From NCBI RefSeq assembly GCF_028069655.1, contig NZ_JAMCOS010000001.1:4618001-4682000 (forward strand): a stretch of DNA of 64,000 nt, written 5' to 3'. This DNA is from Acidovorax sp. NCPPB 4044 (lineage in GTDB: Bacteria > Pseudomonadota > Gammaproteobacteria > Burkholderiales > Burkholderiaceae_C). Below, in pieces: positions 17,279 through 26,318 of this stretch. The translations under genes were made by a program, and so were the position numbers. A model generated the notes under the pieces. It ran no database searches. It was not told where the DNA came from and saw nothing but the letters and a program-made list of their open reading frames with translations. Positions within the stretch are counted from its first letter, which is position 1. The number at the start of each line of letters is the position of its first letter.

Positions 17279-18248
17279 CGCGCGCGCCGGCGCGGTGAGC
17301 CCCGCCGTGGCCCGCGCGGCCGTGGCCTGGCTGCTGGCGCTCGACGAAGCCCCCGACGGCGCGCCCGGCGCGGACCGCACGCGCGCACGCTGGCGCGACT
17401 GGCTGGCCGCCGACCCCGCGCATGCCGCCGCCTGGGACCGCATCGCCGCGATGGACGAGCGCCTGCGGGACACCCCCTCCGCCGCAGCGCTGCAAGCGCT
17501 GGCGCCCCCAGGGGCCGGGCGCCGCCGCGCGGCCGTGCGCCTCGCGGTGCTGCTCGCAGCGAGCACGGGCGCGCTGCTGGCCGCGCGCGAGACCGCGCCC
17601 TGGCAAGCGCTGGCGGCCGACCTTGCCACCGCCACGGGCGAGCGGCGGCGCACCGTGCTGGCCGACGGCACGCGGCTGCAGTTGGGGACGGCTTCGGCTG
17701 TGGACCTGCGCTACGGCGCCACCGAACGCCGCATCGTGCTGCGCCGCGGAGAGATCCTGGTCGAAAGCGCGCCGGACGCCTCGCGCCCGCTGCGCGTGCA
17801 GACCGCCGAGGGCACCGTGCGCGCCATCGGCACGCGCTTCACCGTGCGGCAGCGGGAGGGCCGGACGGCCGTTGCCGTGCTGGACGGCGCGGTGGAGCTG
17901 CAGCCGCGCGGTGCGCACGCCCCGCCCCCGGTGCTGCAGGCGGGGCAGGCGGCGGATTTCAGCGCAACGCAGGCATCGCCAGCCACCGCCCTGCGCGAGG
18001 GCGCGGCCGCCTGGGCCGAAGGCATGCTCGTGGCCGACGACATGGCCCTGCCCGACTTCCTCGCCGAGCTGGGCCGCTACCGCCCCGGCGTGCTGCGCTG
18101 CGCGCCCGGCGCCGCCGGCCTGCGCGTGTCGGGCACCTACCCGCTGGACGACACCGACCGCGTGCTGGCCGCCCTCACGCGCTCACTGCCCGTGGAGGTG
18201 CACAGCCGCTCGCCCTGGTGGGTGACCGTGGCGCGGCGGGCGGATTGA
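17268..18248 (+). CDS. fecR: FecR-type anti-sigma factor
   Basis: A 326-residue inner-membrane sigma regulator. It has an N-terminal cytoplasmic segment with the FecR motif WRDWLAADPAHAAAWDRI, one membrane helix near residues 85-105 (AVRLAVLLAASTGALLAA), and the periplasmic FecR domain (ERRRTVLADGTRLQLGTASAVDLRY, IGTRFTVRQ). It overlaps fecI by 11 bp, so the two are translationally coupled. It should relay the signal from the receptor's N-terminal domain to FecI. Confidence 0.9.
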   Translation: MPPDARAGAVSPAVARAAVAWLLALDEAPDGAPGADRTRARWRDWLAADPAHAAAWDRIAAMDERLRDTPSAAALQALAPPGAGRRRAAVRLAVLLAASTGALLAARETAPWQALAADLATATGERRRTVLADGTRLQLGTASAVDLRYGATERRIVLRRGEILVESAPDASRPLRVQTAEGTVRAIGTRFTVRQREGRTAVAVLDGAVELQPRGAHAPPPVLQAGQAADFSATQASPATALREGAAAWAEGMLVADDMALPDFLAELGRYRPGVLRCAPGAAGLRVSGTYPLDDTDRVLAALTRSLPVEVHSRSPWWVTVARRAD

Positions 18249-18269
18249 CCAAGCGCCTTCCCTGCCCGC

Positions 18270-18329
18270 ATTTGCTATTAATTAGATAGCAAACTATTGA
18301 ATGGATCCGGCGGCATGGAGCACTTTTTA
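18270..18329 (+). repeat. Dispersed palindromic repeat, copy A
   Basis: An AT-rich element in GC-rich DNA: TTTGCTAT-N7-ATAGCAAA (18271-18293), then CTATTGAATGGATCCGG and CGGCATGGAGCAC. It lies between fecR and the TonB receptor gene. Four more copies occur in the window, at 43971, 46750, 48951 and 53857. Confidence 0.85.
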
Positions 18330-18458
18330 TCCAAAGACATGCTTGGAGGTGGCCATTTTGCCGGCCTCGCGTGTCATGGCAGGAGAGGCCCCGCCCGGCG
18401 GGGCTTCGCTGCCCGACGGACCTCCGTCGATGCCCCTCCCGCTTTCTCCAGGACATCC

Positions 18459-20912
18459 ATGCACCCCGCGCCGCGCCTTCGCCACCCGCTCGCTCCCCTG
18501 CCCCTCGCCGCCCGCCTGCTCCGCTTCGCCGCGCCCGCGCTGGCGGCCCTCGGGCCCGCCGCGGCCCTCGCCCAGCCCATGCCCCCGGCGGAAGGCGCCG
18601 CGCCGCGCGGCTACGCCATCGGCCCGGGCCCGCTCGCCCCGGCCCTGAACCGCCTGGGCCGCGAATCGGGCACGCTCATCACCTTCGACCCGGCCCTGGC
18701 GGCGGGCCGGGCCACCCCCGGCGTCCAGGGCACACGCACGGTGGACGGCGCGCTCGCCGCGCTGCTGCGCGGCACGGGCCTGGAGGCGGTGCCCGGCCAG
18801 GACGGCGCCTACTCGCTGCGCCGCACGCCCGAGGCCGCGGCCGCGCCGCCGGCGCGCGGCGCCACCGTGCTGCAGGAGGTGACCGTGGCCGCCGCCGCCA
18901 CGGCCGGGCCGGACGCGCTGCCGGCGGCGTACGCCGGCGGCCAGGTGGCGCGCGGCGCTCGGCTGGGCCTGCTGGGCCAGACCGACACGATGGACGCACC
19001 CTTCCACATCACCAGCATCACTGCCCAGGCCATGGAAGACCGGCAGACCACCACCGTGGCCGACGCGCTCGCGGCCGACCCCTCGGTGCGCAGCGCCGCG
19101 CCCGGGGGCGACGTGGCCGACGCCTTCTTCATCCGCGGCTTCGCCATCGGCGACAACAACATCGGCGAGGTGGCCTTCGACGGCCTCTACGGCGTGGCGC
19201 CCAACTACCGCCTGCTCACCGACTACGCCGAGCGCGTGGAAGTGCTCAAGGGCCCCGCCGCGATGCTCTACGGCATGTCGCCCAACAGCGGCATCGGCGG
19301 CGGCATCAACGTGGTGCCCAAGCGCGCCGCCGAGGACCTGCTGCGCCTGCGCGCCGACGCGGGCACGCGCTCGCAGGCCGGCGGCCATGTGGACTTCGCG
19401 CGCCGCTTCGGCGAAGGCCGTGCCTTCGGCGTGCGCTTCAACGGCGGCCGCCGCACCGGCGACACGCCCATGGACCACCAGCACCGCGGCGCCACGCTGG
19501 GCGCGCTCGCGCTCGACTACACCGGCGAGCGCACCCAGGCCACGCTGGACCTGCTCCACCAGCAAGAGGCCGTGGATGCCCCCACGCGCCGTCCCGCGCT
19601 GGCCGCCGGCATCCCCGTGCCCGCGGCGCCCGACGCCCGGCGCAACATCACCCAGCGCTGGGAGTGGTACGACAGCACCGAGAAGTCCGCCCTGCTGCGC
19701 GTGCAGCACGCTCTGCATCCGCAGCTGTCGGCGTTCGCGAGCGCGGGCGCGGCGCAATCCGACGTGGACCGCCTCTTCAACACCCCCACCGTCGTGAACC
19801 CCGCGGGCGACACCCGCGTCACCCCCACGCGGGCGCGCTTCGACGTGCGCCGCGAAGCGCAGGAGGCCGGACTGCGCGGCCGCTTCGCCACGGGGGGCGC
19901 CATGCACCAGGTCACGCTGCAGTGGAGCCGCTACGAGGACCGCTACCGCATGGGCTCGGTCGCCGGCAGCGCCTACACCTCCAACCTCTACGCGCCGATC
20001 GACCGGCCCGCGCAGTCGGTGGCGGCGCCGGCCACCACGCCGCAGCGCTCCGGCAACCACCTGCGCGGCATCGCGCTCTCGGACACCATCGGCCTGCTGG
20101 ACGACCGCCTTATCGCCGTACTGGGCGTGCGCCGCCAGCACGTGGGCGCGGACAACTTCGACACCGCGGGCCTGCGCACCGGCACCTACGCGCAGAGCGC
20201 CACCACGCCCATGGCCGGCATCGTGTTCAAGCCGTGGACGGGCGTCTCCTTCTACGCCAACGCCATCGAGGGCCTGAGCAAGGGCGACACCGCGCCCGGC
20301 ACCGCCAGCAACGCGGGCGAGGTGTTCGCGCCGTACAAGGCGCGCCAGCGCGAGATCGGCGTGAAGGTGGACCACGGCCGCTTCATGACCACGGCCAGCC
20401 TCTTCCAGATCCGCAAGCCCACCGGCCTGATGGAGGGCGACCGCTTCACCGTGGGCGGCGAGCAGCGCAACCGGGGCCTGGAGCTGACGGCCTACGGCGC
20501 GCTGCCCGGCGGCTGGCGCCTGCATGGCGGCGCCACCTGGATCGATGCCGAACTCACGCGCACCGGCAATCCCGCCACCACCGGCCGCACCGCCGTGGGC
20601 GTGCCGCGCGCGCAGTTCACGCTCCAGGCCGAGGTGGATGCCGCCGCCGTGCCGGGCCTCACGCTCACGGCCGGCGCCGTGCACACCGGCGCGCAGTTCG
20701 CCGATGCCGCCAACACCCAGCGACTGCCCGCCTGGACCACGCTGGATCTGGGCCTGCGCTGGCGCACGCGCGTCGCCGAGCGCGACACCACCTTCCGCGC
20801 GCTGGTGCGCAATGCCACGGGCCGCAACGACTGGGCCGGCGCCTCCACCTGGGGCACGCTGCTGCAGGGCGCGCCGCGCACGCTGCAGGTGTCGGCCACG
20901 GTGGACTTCTGA
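18459..20912 (+). CDS. TonB-dependent siderophore receptor with signalling domain
   Basis: An 817-residue outer-membrane receptor. The start at 18459 follows CCAGGA and gives a signal peptide ending near LGPAAALAQ. Residues about 48-120 form the secretin/TonB N-terminal (STN) signalling domain (GYAIGPGPLAPALNRLGRES), used by FecA/FpvA-type receptors to talk to FecR. The plug follows (ITSITAQAMEDRQTTTVADAL, FFIRGF, VEVLKGPAAMLYG). The barrel ends with the expected terminal Phe (VSATVDF). The siderophore is unknown. A dispersed repeat copy sits in the 210 bp before the gene. Confidence 0.92.
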   Translation: MHPAPRLRHPLAPLPLAARLLRFAAPALAALGPAAALAQPMPPAEGAAPRGYAIGPGPLAPALNRLGRESGTLITFDPALAAGRATPGVQGTRTVDGALAALLRGTGLEAVPGQDGAYSLRRTPEAAAAPPARGATVLQEVTVAAAATAGPDALPAAYAGGQVARGARLGLLGQTDTMDAPFHITSITAQAMEDRQTTTVADALAADPSVRSAAPGGDVADAFFIRGFAIGDNNIGEVAFDGLYGVAPNYRLLTDYAERVEVLKGPAAMLYGMSPNSGIGGGINVVPKRAAEDLLRLRADAGTRSQAGGHVDFARRFGEGRAFGVRFNGGRRTGDTPMDHQHRGATLGALALDYTGERTQATLDLLHQQEAVDAPTRRPALAAGIPVPAAPDARRNITQRWEWYDSTEKSALLRVQHALHPQLSAFASAGAAQSDVDRLFNTPTVVNPAGDTRVTPTRARFDVRREAQEAGLRGRFATGGAMHQVTLQWSRYEDRYRMGSVAGSAYTSNLYAPIDRPAQSVAAPATTPQRSGNHLRGIALSDTIGLLDDRLIAVLGVRRQHVGADNFDTAGLRTGTYAQSATTPMAGIVFKPWTGVSFYANAIEGLSKGDTAPGTASNAGEVFAPYKARQREIGVKVDHGRFMTTASLFQIRKPTGLMEGDRFTVGGEQRNRGLELTAYGALPGGWRLHGGATWIDAELTRTGNPATTGRTAVGVPRAQFTLQAEVDAAAVPGLTLTAGAVHTGAQFADAANTQRLPAWTTLDLGLRWRTRVAERDTTFRALVRNATGRNDWAGASTWGTLLQGAPRTLQVSATVDF

Positions 20913-20931
20913 CCGCCCCGGCAGGGGAAGA

Positions 20932-22914
20932 TCAGCCGCCCGGCATGCCCGTGTACTGCCGCAGCAGCGCATCCTCCGCCTCGCGCTTGCGTTGCACGTA
21001 GTCGGCGGCGGCCTCGTTGTAGGCCACGCGCTCTTCCACGTGGGCATCGCCGTCGCGCGGCAGATCCCGGTCGTGGAACGGGTCTTCGTCGAAGTCCGCC
21101 TCCAGCTTCGCGAAAGGCTCCGGGTGCAACAGGCGCACGCCGTCGCGCCAGGCATCGAGCGCCAGCAGGAACGGCTCCAGCGCCCCGGGATCGGCCTCGG
21201 CCTCCAGCACGTGGCCGGCGATCGTCGCCAGATCGATGGGGGTCAGCACGCTCTCGGGCGCATAGGCCATTTCGGAGGGAACGCTGTCGGGCAGGTCCAG
21301 CGCCTGCTTGAGCGCCACCTGGGCATGCAGCAGGGTCTCCATCGACTCGCGGTCCAGCTGGCCCGCCATGTCCTCCGGAAGGCCCTGGAGCTGCCGGGCG
21401 CGCTGGATGAACAGGTGCACCTCGGTCTCCAGCGCGCCCAGCCGGAACTGGCGCCGCGCCCAGTCCCCGAGCCCGGCGGCATCGACACGGCCCTCGCGGA
21501 TGGCGCGCGCCATGCCGTGGGCGCGCACGGCGAGCACGATGGCGGCGAACCCCGCCGCCACGTTGTCGCCGCAGGTGCCCAGCGCGTTCGCGGACATCGC
21601 GAACACCTGGGCCCGGAGGGTGCCGTCCTCGCACACCGCCCGGATCACCTCGCGGCCCTCTTCCAAAATCGCCCGCCCCCGCCCCGCGGGATCGGCCAGC
21701 GCGAGCGCGGACGGGTGACGCCGCTCGAGCAGCCGCGAGAACGACGATGCATAGGTTTCCGAACCGAACGCCCCCATGTCCAGCTCCGGCACATCCAGCT
21801 CCGGCGTGCCCATCCATTCCCCGGCCACCTCCGCCAGCGGGCGCGCCTTCGCGATGTCGTCGTCCAGATCGGCCTCCTCGCGCAGCAGCCGCCGCGCCTG
21901 CGCCAGGACCGACAGCGCGGCATCGCGGGCCTCCGGTGTGTCCATGGCCGCCAGGACCTGCGCCTGTGCCGCCGCCATCGCATCGGCCGCCGCATGCTTC
22001 AGCAAGGCCTTCACGGCGCCCACGCGCCGCGCCGGCGACGGATCGGCCAGCACGGTCCGCAACGCATCGCCGAGCGACGGCTCCGCGCGGCCGGGCATGG
22101 AACCAGGATGCCGCGCGGCGAAGGACTGCTCCCAGCGGCTCAGGAATGTCTCCTCCGTGAACTGGTGGCCCGACGCCGCCAGCGCGGCGATGCCGTCCCG
22201 CCGCAGCCTGTTCGCATGCGCCGGGGCGATGGTGCCCTCGGTCTCGCAGTGGTAGCGCAGCGCCTGTTCGGCGGCCCCGCGCAGCGCCGGCTCCAGCGCC
22301 GCATCGCCGATCACGCGCAGCAGGTGGTTGAGCGCCGTGCGGTACTCCGGCCGGAGCATCGAGTCGTAGTAATCGCTGCGGCTGTCGGCCACCCGCTGCG
22401 CCAAGGTGGTGGCCGAGAAGAGCCCCGCGCCCAGTGTGTGCACGATGTTGCCCGCCTGGGCCCGGTGGTGCGCGCTGCGGTGCTCGTCCCCATGGGTGCG
22501 CAGGCGGGCGTGCTGCACGGACAGCCACAAGGTCATCGCCTCCTTGCGCTCGCGCGGGTCGGCGGCCTGGCGGAACCGCTGCTCCAATGCCTCTTCCAGG
22601 CGGGCGCGCTGCGCGGGTTCGAGCCGCTTGGCATAGAGATATTGCTCGGACGCCGGCTTCTTGAGCCAGCGATCGTGCAGCGTCGCCGAGCGCCGGGCCA
22701 TGTCGCCCAGCGCGGACCGCACCCATGCGCTGTCCACGCGCGACCGCCGCCCGGTCGCATCCGCCACCGGAGCGCGCGCGTTCCCCGGCGGAAGGCCCGT
22801 GCCCGCCGCGGGTGCGGAGCCCCGGCCGGCGGCAGGCGCGGGCACGGCGCCCTGGGCATCGCGCGGCCGGGCAAGGATCGGCGAAACCGGCGGTCCGGAC
22901 TGGATGGCAGGCAT
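20932..22914 (-). CDS. Putative type III effector with C-terminal NEL E3 ubiquitin ligase domain
   Basis: A 660-residue protein. Residues 1-58 are disordered and Pro/Ala/Gly-rich. Residues 60-400 are helical, including a segment (88-138) shared with the product of 15690-16538. Residues about 395-655 match the IpaH/SspH novel E3 ligase fold. ALGTCGDNVAAGF carries the candidate catalytic Cys448 in the C-x-D motif, followed by RQFRLGALETEVHLFIQ, then LHAQVALKQALDLPDSVPSE and a C-terminal helix. Classical IpaH proteins have leucine-rich repeats in front of NEL, and none is seen here. Motif recognition is by eye. The promoter carries a perfect PIP box. The ATG at 22914 is chosen because it lies correctly behind that promoter. 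Confidence 0.78.
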   Translation of the reverse strand: MPAIQSGPPVSPILARPRDAQGAVPAPAAGRGSAPAAGTGLPPGNARAPVADATGRRSRVDSAWVRSALGDMARRSATLHDRWLKKPASEQYLYAKRLEPAQRARLEEALEQRFRQAADPRERKEAMTLWLSVQHARLRTHGDEHRSAHHRAQAGNIVHTLGAGLFSATTLAQRVADSRSDYYDSMLRPEYRTALNHLLRVIGDAALEPALRGAAEQALRYHCETEGTIAPAHANRLRRDGIAALAASGHQFTEETFLSRWEQSFAARHPGSMPGRAEPSLGDALRTVLADPSPARRVGAVKALLKHAAADAMAAAQAQVLAAMDTPEARDAALSVLAQARRLLREEADLDDDIAKARPLAEVAGEWMGTPELDVPELDMGAFGSETYASSFSRLLERRHPSALALADPAGRGRAILEEGREVIRAVCEDGTLRAQVFAMSANALGTCGDNVAAGFAAIVLAVRAHGMARAIREGRVDAAGLGDWARRQFRLGALETEVHLFIQRARQLQGLPEDMAGQLDRESMETLLHAQVALKQALDLPDSVPSEMAYAPESVLTPIDLATIAGHVLEAEADPGALEPFLLALDAWRDGVRLLHPEPFAKLEADFDEDPFHDRDLPRDGDAHVEERVAYNEAAADYVQRKREAEDALLRQYTGMPGG

Positions 22915-22947
22915 GGAGGGTTCCAGGGGCGACGGGGATGGCGCCCG

Positions 22948-23009
22948 ACGATGCCCGCCCGCGCGCGGCCCGCGCACCCCCGGCGCGAAGCCGCCGCCCG
23001 CCGCGCGAA
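22948..23009 (-). promoter_or_regulatory. HrpX-type PIP-box promoter of the NEL effector gene
   Basis: On the minus strand, TTCGC-N15-TTCGC occupies 23009 to 22985. Exactly 31 bases later CATCGT (22953 to 22948) fits the YANNNT -10 element. The ATG at 22914 follows after 33 bases. Box sequence and spacing are the same as upstream of the related gene at 15690-16538. The region also serves as the divergent upstream of the threonine ammonia-lyase gene. Confidence 0.8.
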
Positions 23010-23042
23010 GCCCGCACCGCGGCACACGCCACAATGGCGCCC

Positions 23043-24242
23043 ATGCTGACACTCCCCGACATCCAGGCCGCCGCCGCCCGACTCCAGGGCCAGGTGCTCG
23101 ACACCCCTTGTGTCGAATCGCGCACGCTCTCGCAGATCGTGGGCGCGCAGGTGTTCCTCAAGTTCGAGAACCTGCAGTTCACCGCATCCTTCAAGGAACG
23201 CGGCGCCTGCAACAAGCTCGCGCAGCTGTCCGAAGAGGAGCGCCGGCGCGGCGTGGTCGCCATGAGCGCCGGCAACCATGCCCAGGGCGTCGCCTACCAC
23301 GCGCAGCGCCTGGGCCTGGTGGCCGTGATCGTGATGCCGCGCTTCACGCCCGGCGTGAAGGTGGAGCGCACGCGCGGCTTCGGCGCGCAGGTGGTGCTGC
23401 ACGGCGACACGCTGGAGGAAGCGCGGGCCCACGCCTATGCGCTGGCCGAGGAACGCGGCCTCACCTTCGTGCACCCCTACGACGACGAGGCCGTCGCCGC
23501 GGGCCAGGGCACGGTGGGCCTGGAGATGCTGCAGGCCGTGCCGGACCTGGACAGCCTCGTCATCGCGGTGGGCGGGGGCGGCCTCATCGCCGGCATCGCC
23601 ACCGCGGCCAAGGCGCTCAGGCCAGACATCGAGGTCGTCGGCGTGCAGACCTCGCGGTTTCCGGCCATGGTCAATGCGGTCAAGGGCACGCACCACCCCC
23701 AGGGCACCTCCACCATCGCCGAGGGCATTGCCGTGGGCACGCCGGGCCAGACCACGCGCGCGGTGATCGAACGGCTCGTGGACGACCTGCTGCTGGTGGA
23801 CGAGGGCGACATCGAGCAGGCCGTGCTCATGCTGCTGGAGATCGAGAAGACGCTGGTCGAAGGCGCGGGCGCCGCGGGCCTGGCAGCCCTGCTGCGCCAC
23901 CCGGAGCGCTTTCGCGGCAAGCGCGTGGGGCTGGTGCTGTGCGGCGGCAACATCGACCCGCTGCTGCTGGCCGCCATCATCGAGCGCGGCATGGTGCGCT
24001 CCGGCCGGCTGGCGCGCATCAAGGTGAGCGCACGCGACGTGCCTGGCGTGCTCGCGCGCATCACCGCCACGGTGGCCGAGGCCGGCGCCAACATCGAGGA
24101 GGTGCACCACCAGCGCGCCTTCACCATGCTGGCCGCCCAGAACGTGGAGATCGAGCTCGTGCTGCAGACCCGCGGCCAGGAACACGTGCAGCAGGTGCTG
24201 GAGCACCTGCGGGCGGCCGCCATGCAGGCCGATCTGATGTGA
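23043..24242 (+). CDS. Threonine ammonia-lyase (catabolic type with ACT domain)
   Basis: A 399-residue PLP enzyme that deaminates threonine (and serine) to 2-oxobutyrate and ammonia. The PLP lysine is in TASFKERGACNKL. The phosphate-binding glycine loop is AVGGGGLIAGIA. Residues about 325-399 form an ACT domain (IKVSARDVPGVLARITATVAEAGANIEEV). One ACT domain and about 400 residues resemble the TdcB/short IlvA type rather than long biosynthetic IlvA. An in-frame ATG three codons upstream (23034) is also possible. Confidence 0.9.
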   Translation: MLTLPDIQAAAARLQGQVLDTPCVESRTLSQIVGAQVFLKFENLQFTASFKERGACNKLAQLSEEERRRGVVAMSAGNHAQGVAYHAQRLGLVAVIVMPRFTPGVKVERTRGFGAQVVLHGDTLEEARAHAYALAEERGLTFVHPYDDEAVAAGQGTVGLEMLQAVPDLDSLVIAVGGGGLIAGIATAAKALRPDIEVVGVQTSRFPAMVNAVKGTHHPQGTSTIAEGIAVGTPGQTTRAVIERLVDDLLLVDEGDIEQAVLMLLEIEKTLVEGAGAAGLAALLRHPERFRGKRVGLVLCGGNIDPLLLAAIIERGMVRSGRLARIKVSARDVPGVLARITATVAEAGANIEEVHHQRAFTMLAAQNVEIELVLQTRGQEHVQQVLEHLRAAAMQADLM

Positions 24243-24350
24243 TCCACCGCCCCGCGCCGATGTAGGACGCGGGCGGCTTTTGCGGCCAATGCCCATACAA
24301 ACACACGGCGTTGCATCACGGCCGCGTCGTTTTCGGCACACTGCGGGCCC

Positions 24351-25955
24351 ATGCAGAAACCCCAACGACGCCATTTCCTCCGCACCCTCGGCCACGGCGC
24401 CGCGCTGGCCACCGCAGGCGGGCTGGGCCTGAACTGGACCCAGGCCTTCGCTGCGCTCAAGCCCCTGGGCCAGCCCCAGGCCTTCGATTTCGCAGGCCTC
24501 AAGGGCCAGGCGCGTGCCCTGGCGGCCAAGGCCTACGAGCCGCCGAAGGACACCATTCCACCCTCGGTGGGCAAGCTCGACTGGGACCAGTATCAGTCCA
24601 TCCAGTTCCAGGGCGACCACGCCCTCTGGGCCGACGAGAAGCTGCGCTTCCAGGCCAAGTTCTTCCACCTGGGCCTGTTCTTCAAGAAGCCCGTGCGCAT
24701 GTTCGAACTGGCGGACGGCAAGGCCCAGGAACTGGCCTACGACCCCGCGATGTTCGACTACGGCAAGAGCGGCCTGAAGGCCGGCGAGCTGCCGCCGGAC
24801 CTCGGCTTCGCGGGCTTTCGCCTCAACTTCCATACCGACCCCGTGCGCGACGTGGCGGCCTTCCTGGGCGCGAGCTACTTCCGCGCCGTGGGCGGCGAAT
24901 GGCAGTACGGCCTCTCGGCCCGCGGCCTCGCGATCGACACGGGCATGCAGCGCCCCGAAGAGTTCCCGGACTTCACCGCCTTCTACCTGGAGCGGCCCGC
25001 ACCGGGCTCCAACACCGTGGTGGTGCTCGCGCTGCTGGACTCGCCGAGCGTGGCCGGCGCCTACCGCTTCGCTATCACGCCGGGCGACACGCAGGTGATG
25101 GAGATCGATGCCGCGCTCTATCCACGCAAGACCATCGAGCGCCTCGGCATCGCCCCCTGCACCAGCATGTTCCAGCACGGCGAGAACGACCGCCGCATGG
25201 CCTACGACTGGCGCCCCGAGATCCATGACTCCGACGGCTTGCAGATGTGGCGCGGCAACGGCGAATGGGTGTGGCGGCCGCTCACCAATCCGCCGACGCT
25301 GCAGTTCAACGCCTTCGCCGACCAGGGACCGCGGGGCTTCGGCCTCGTGCAGCGCGACCGCAACTTCGACCACTACCAGGACGACGGCGTGTTCTACGAA
25401 CGCCGGCCCTCGCTCTGGGTGGAACCCAAGGCCGACTGGGGCGCGGGCTCCGTGCAGCTGGTGGAGATTCCCACCATCGACGAGACCTTCGACAACATCG
25501 TCGCGTTCTGGAACCCCGACCGCAAGCCGCAGGCCGGCGAGGAACTGCTGATCGGCTACCGGCTGTTCTGGGGCGCCCACCCCCCCGCGCAATCGTCCCT
25601 GGCCCGCTGCGTGGCCACATGGACGGGCCTGGGCGGCGTGGTGGGCCAGCCGCGCAAGTACTTCTCCTGGCGCTTCGCCGTGGACTTCGCGGGCGAGAAC
25701 CTGACCGCGCTGGGCCGCAACGCCAAGGTCGAGCCGGTCATCACCGTGAGCCGCGGCAAGGTGGAGATCACCTCCGCACGCCCGCAGGACGCCATCAACG
25801 GCTGGCGCGCGATGTTCGACGTCCGGCCCGAGGACGACCGCACCGATCCGATCACGATCCGCATGTTCCTGCGCGGCGAGAACGGCGCACCGCTGTCGGA
25901 GACCTGGCTCTACCAGTGGGTGCCGCCGGCGCCCGCGGACCGGCGCCTGTACTGA
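24351..25955 (+). CDS. opgD: Osmoregulated periplasmic glucan biosynthesis protein D
   Basis: A 534-residue periplasmic protein with a twin-arginine signal (QRRHFLRTLGHGAALATAGG). Family features include FDFAGLKGQARALAAKAY, YGLSARGLAIDTG, EEFPDFTAFYLERP, QRDRNFDHYQDDGVFYERRPSLWVEP and the C-terminal GENGAPLSETWLYQW. It shapes the backbone of osmoregulated periplasmic glucans. Such glucans matter for virulence in plant and animal pathogens. No opgH is adjacent. It is followed by a small membrane protein gene. Confidence 0.93.
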   Translation: MQKPQRRHFLRTLGHGAALATAGGLGLNWTQAFAALKPLGQPQAFDFAGLKGQARALAAKAYEPPKDTIPPSVGKLDWDQYQSIQFQGDHALWADEKLRFQAKFFHLGLFFKKPVRMFELADGKAQELAYDPAMFDYGKSGLKAGELPPDLGFAGFRLNFHTDPVRDVAAFLGASYFRAVGGEWQYGLSARGLAIDTGMQRPEEFPDFTAFYLERPAPGSNTVVVLALLDSPSVAGAYRFAITPGDTQVMEIDAALYPRKTIERLGIAPCTSMFQHGENDRRMAYDWRPEIHDSDGLQMWRGNGEWVWRPLTNPPTLQFNAFADQGPRGFGLVQRDRNFDHYQDDGVFYERRPSLWVEPKADWGAGSVQLVEIPTIDETFDNIVAFWNPDRKPQAGEELLIGYRLFWGAHPPAQSSLARCVATWTGLGGVVGQPRKYFSWRFAVDFAGENLTALGRNAKVEPVITVSRGKVEITSARPQDAINGWRAMFDVRPEDDRTDPITIRMFLRGENGAPLSETWLYQWVPPAPADRRLY

Positions 25956-26049
25956 GGTTTGTACCGAGGCCCCTGCCGGGGCTTCCGGGAAGGGCTGTCG
26001 CTAGAATGGCCCTTCCCATCCGCCACACCCCTGTTCCGAGGAGACCGCC

Positions 26050-26202
26050 ATGGCCCATGACACCACCACCACCCCGCATGCCGGCGAGCAGCACGCCCCC
26101 GACGGCGTGGAAGCCGTGGTGCCCTTCATGCCCATCGTGCTGCCCGTGGCCGGCGGCGTGCTGATGTTCCTGCTGGCCTTCATCGCCATCTACATGGCCT
26201 GA
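26050..26202 (+). CDS. Small membrane protein (50 residues)
   Basis: The ATG at 26050 follows GAGGAGACCGCC and opens a 50-codon frame: a His/Thr-rich start ([19 protein letters not shown]), then one hydrophobic helix ([20 protein letters not shown]) and the end YMA. A strong ribosome site, the membrane helix and a terminator directly downstream support a real gene. The function is unknown. It lies 94 bp after opgD and 116 bp before queC. Confidence 0.7.
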   Translation: MAHDTTTTPHAGEQHAPDGVEAVVPFMPIVLPVAGGVLMFLLAFIAIYMA

Positions 26203-26225
26203 CGCCAGCACATCCCCGCGCCACC

Positions 26226-26249
26226 AGCCCCGCGCCTGCGGGGCTTTTT
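26226..26249 (+). terminator. Rho-independent terminator after the small membrane protein
   Basis: AGCCCCGC, loop GCCT, GCGGGGCT, then a T run. The 8-bp GC stem with five T is a textbook terminator. It separates opgD and the small protein from queC. Confidence 0.85.
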
Positions 26250-26318
26250 CTTTGGAGCGTGCGAGGCTGTGCTCCGCCCGATCCCGCCCACCCTTTTCCC
26301 CGATACAAGGACCACCCC

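Noticed and set aside
18327..21155. Minus-strand open frame of 942 codons opposite the TonB receptor gene
   Set aside because: Shadow of the receptor gene; composition is not protein-like.
26250..26318. preQ1 riboswitch before queC
   Set aside because: Only 69 bp remain after the terminator, and no H-type pseudoknot or A-rich tail was recognised.
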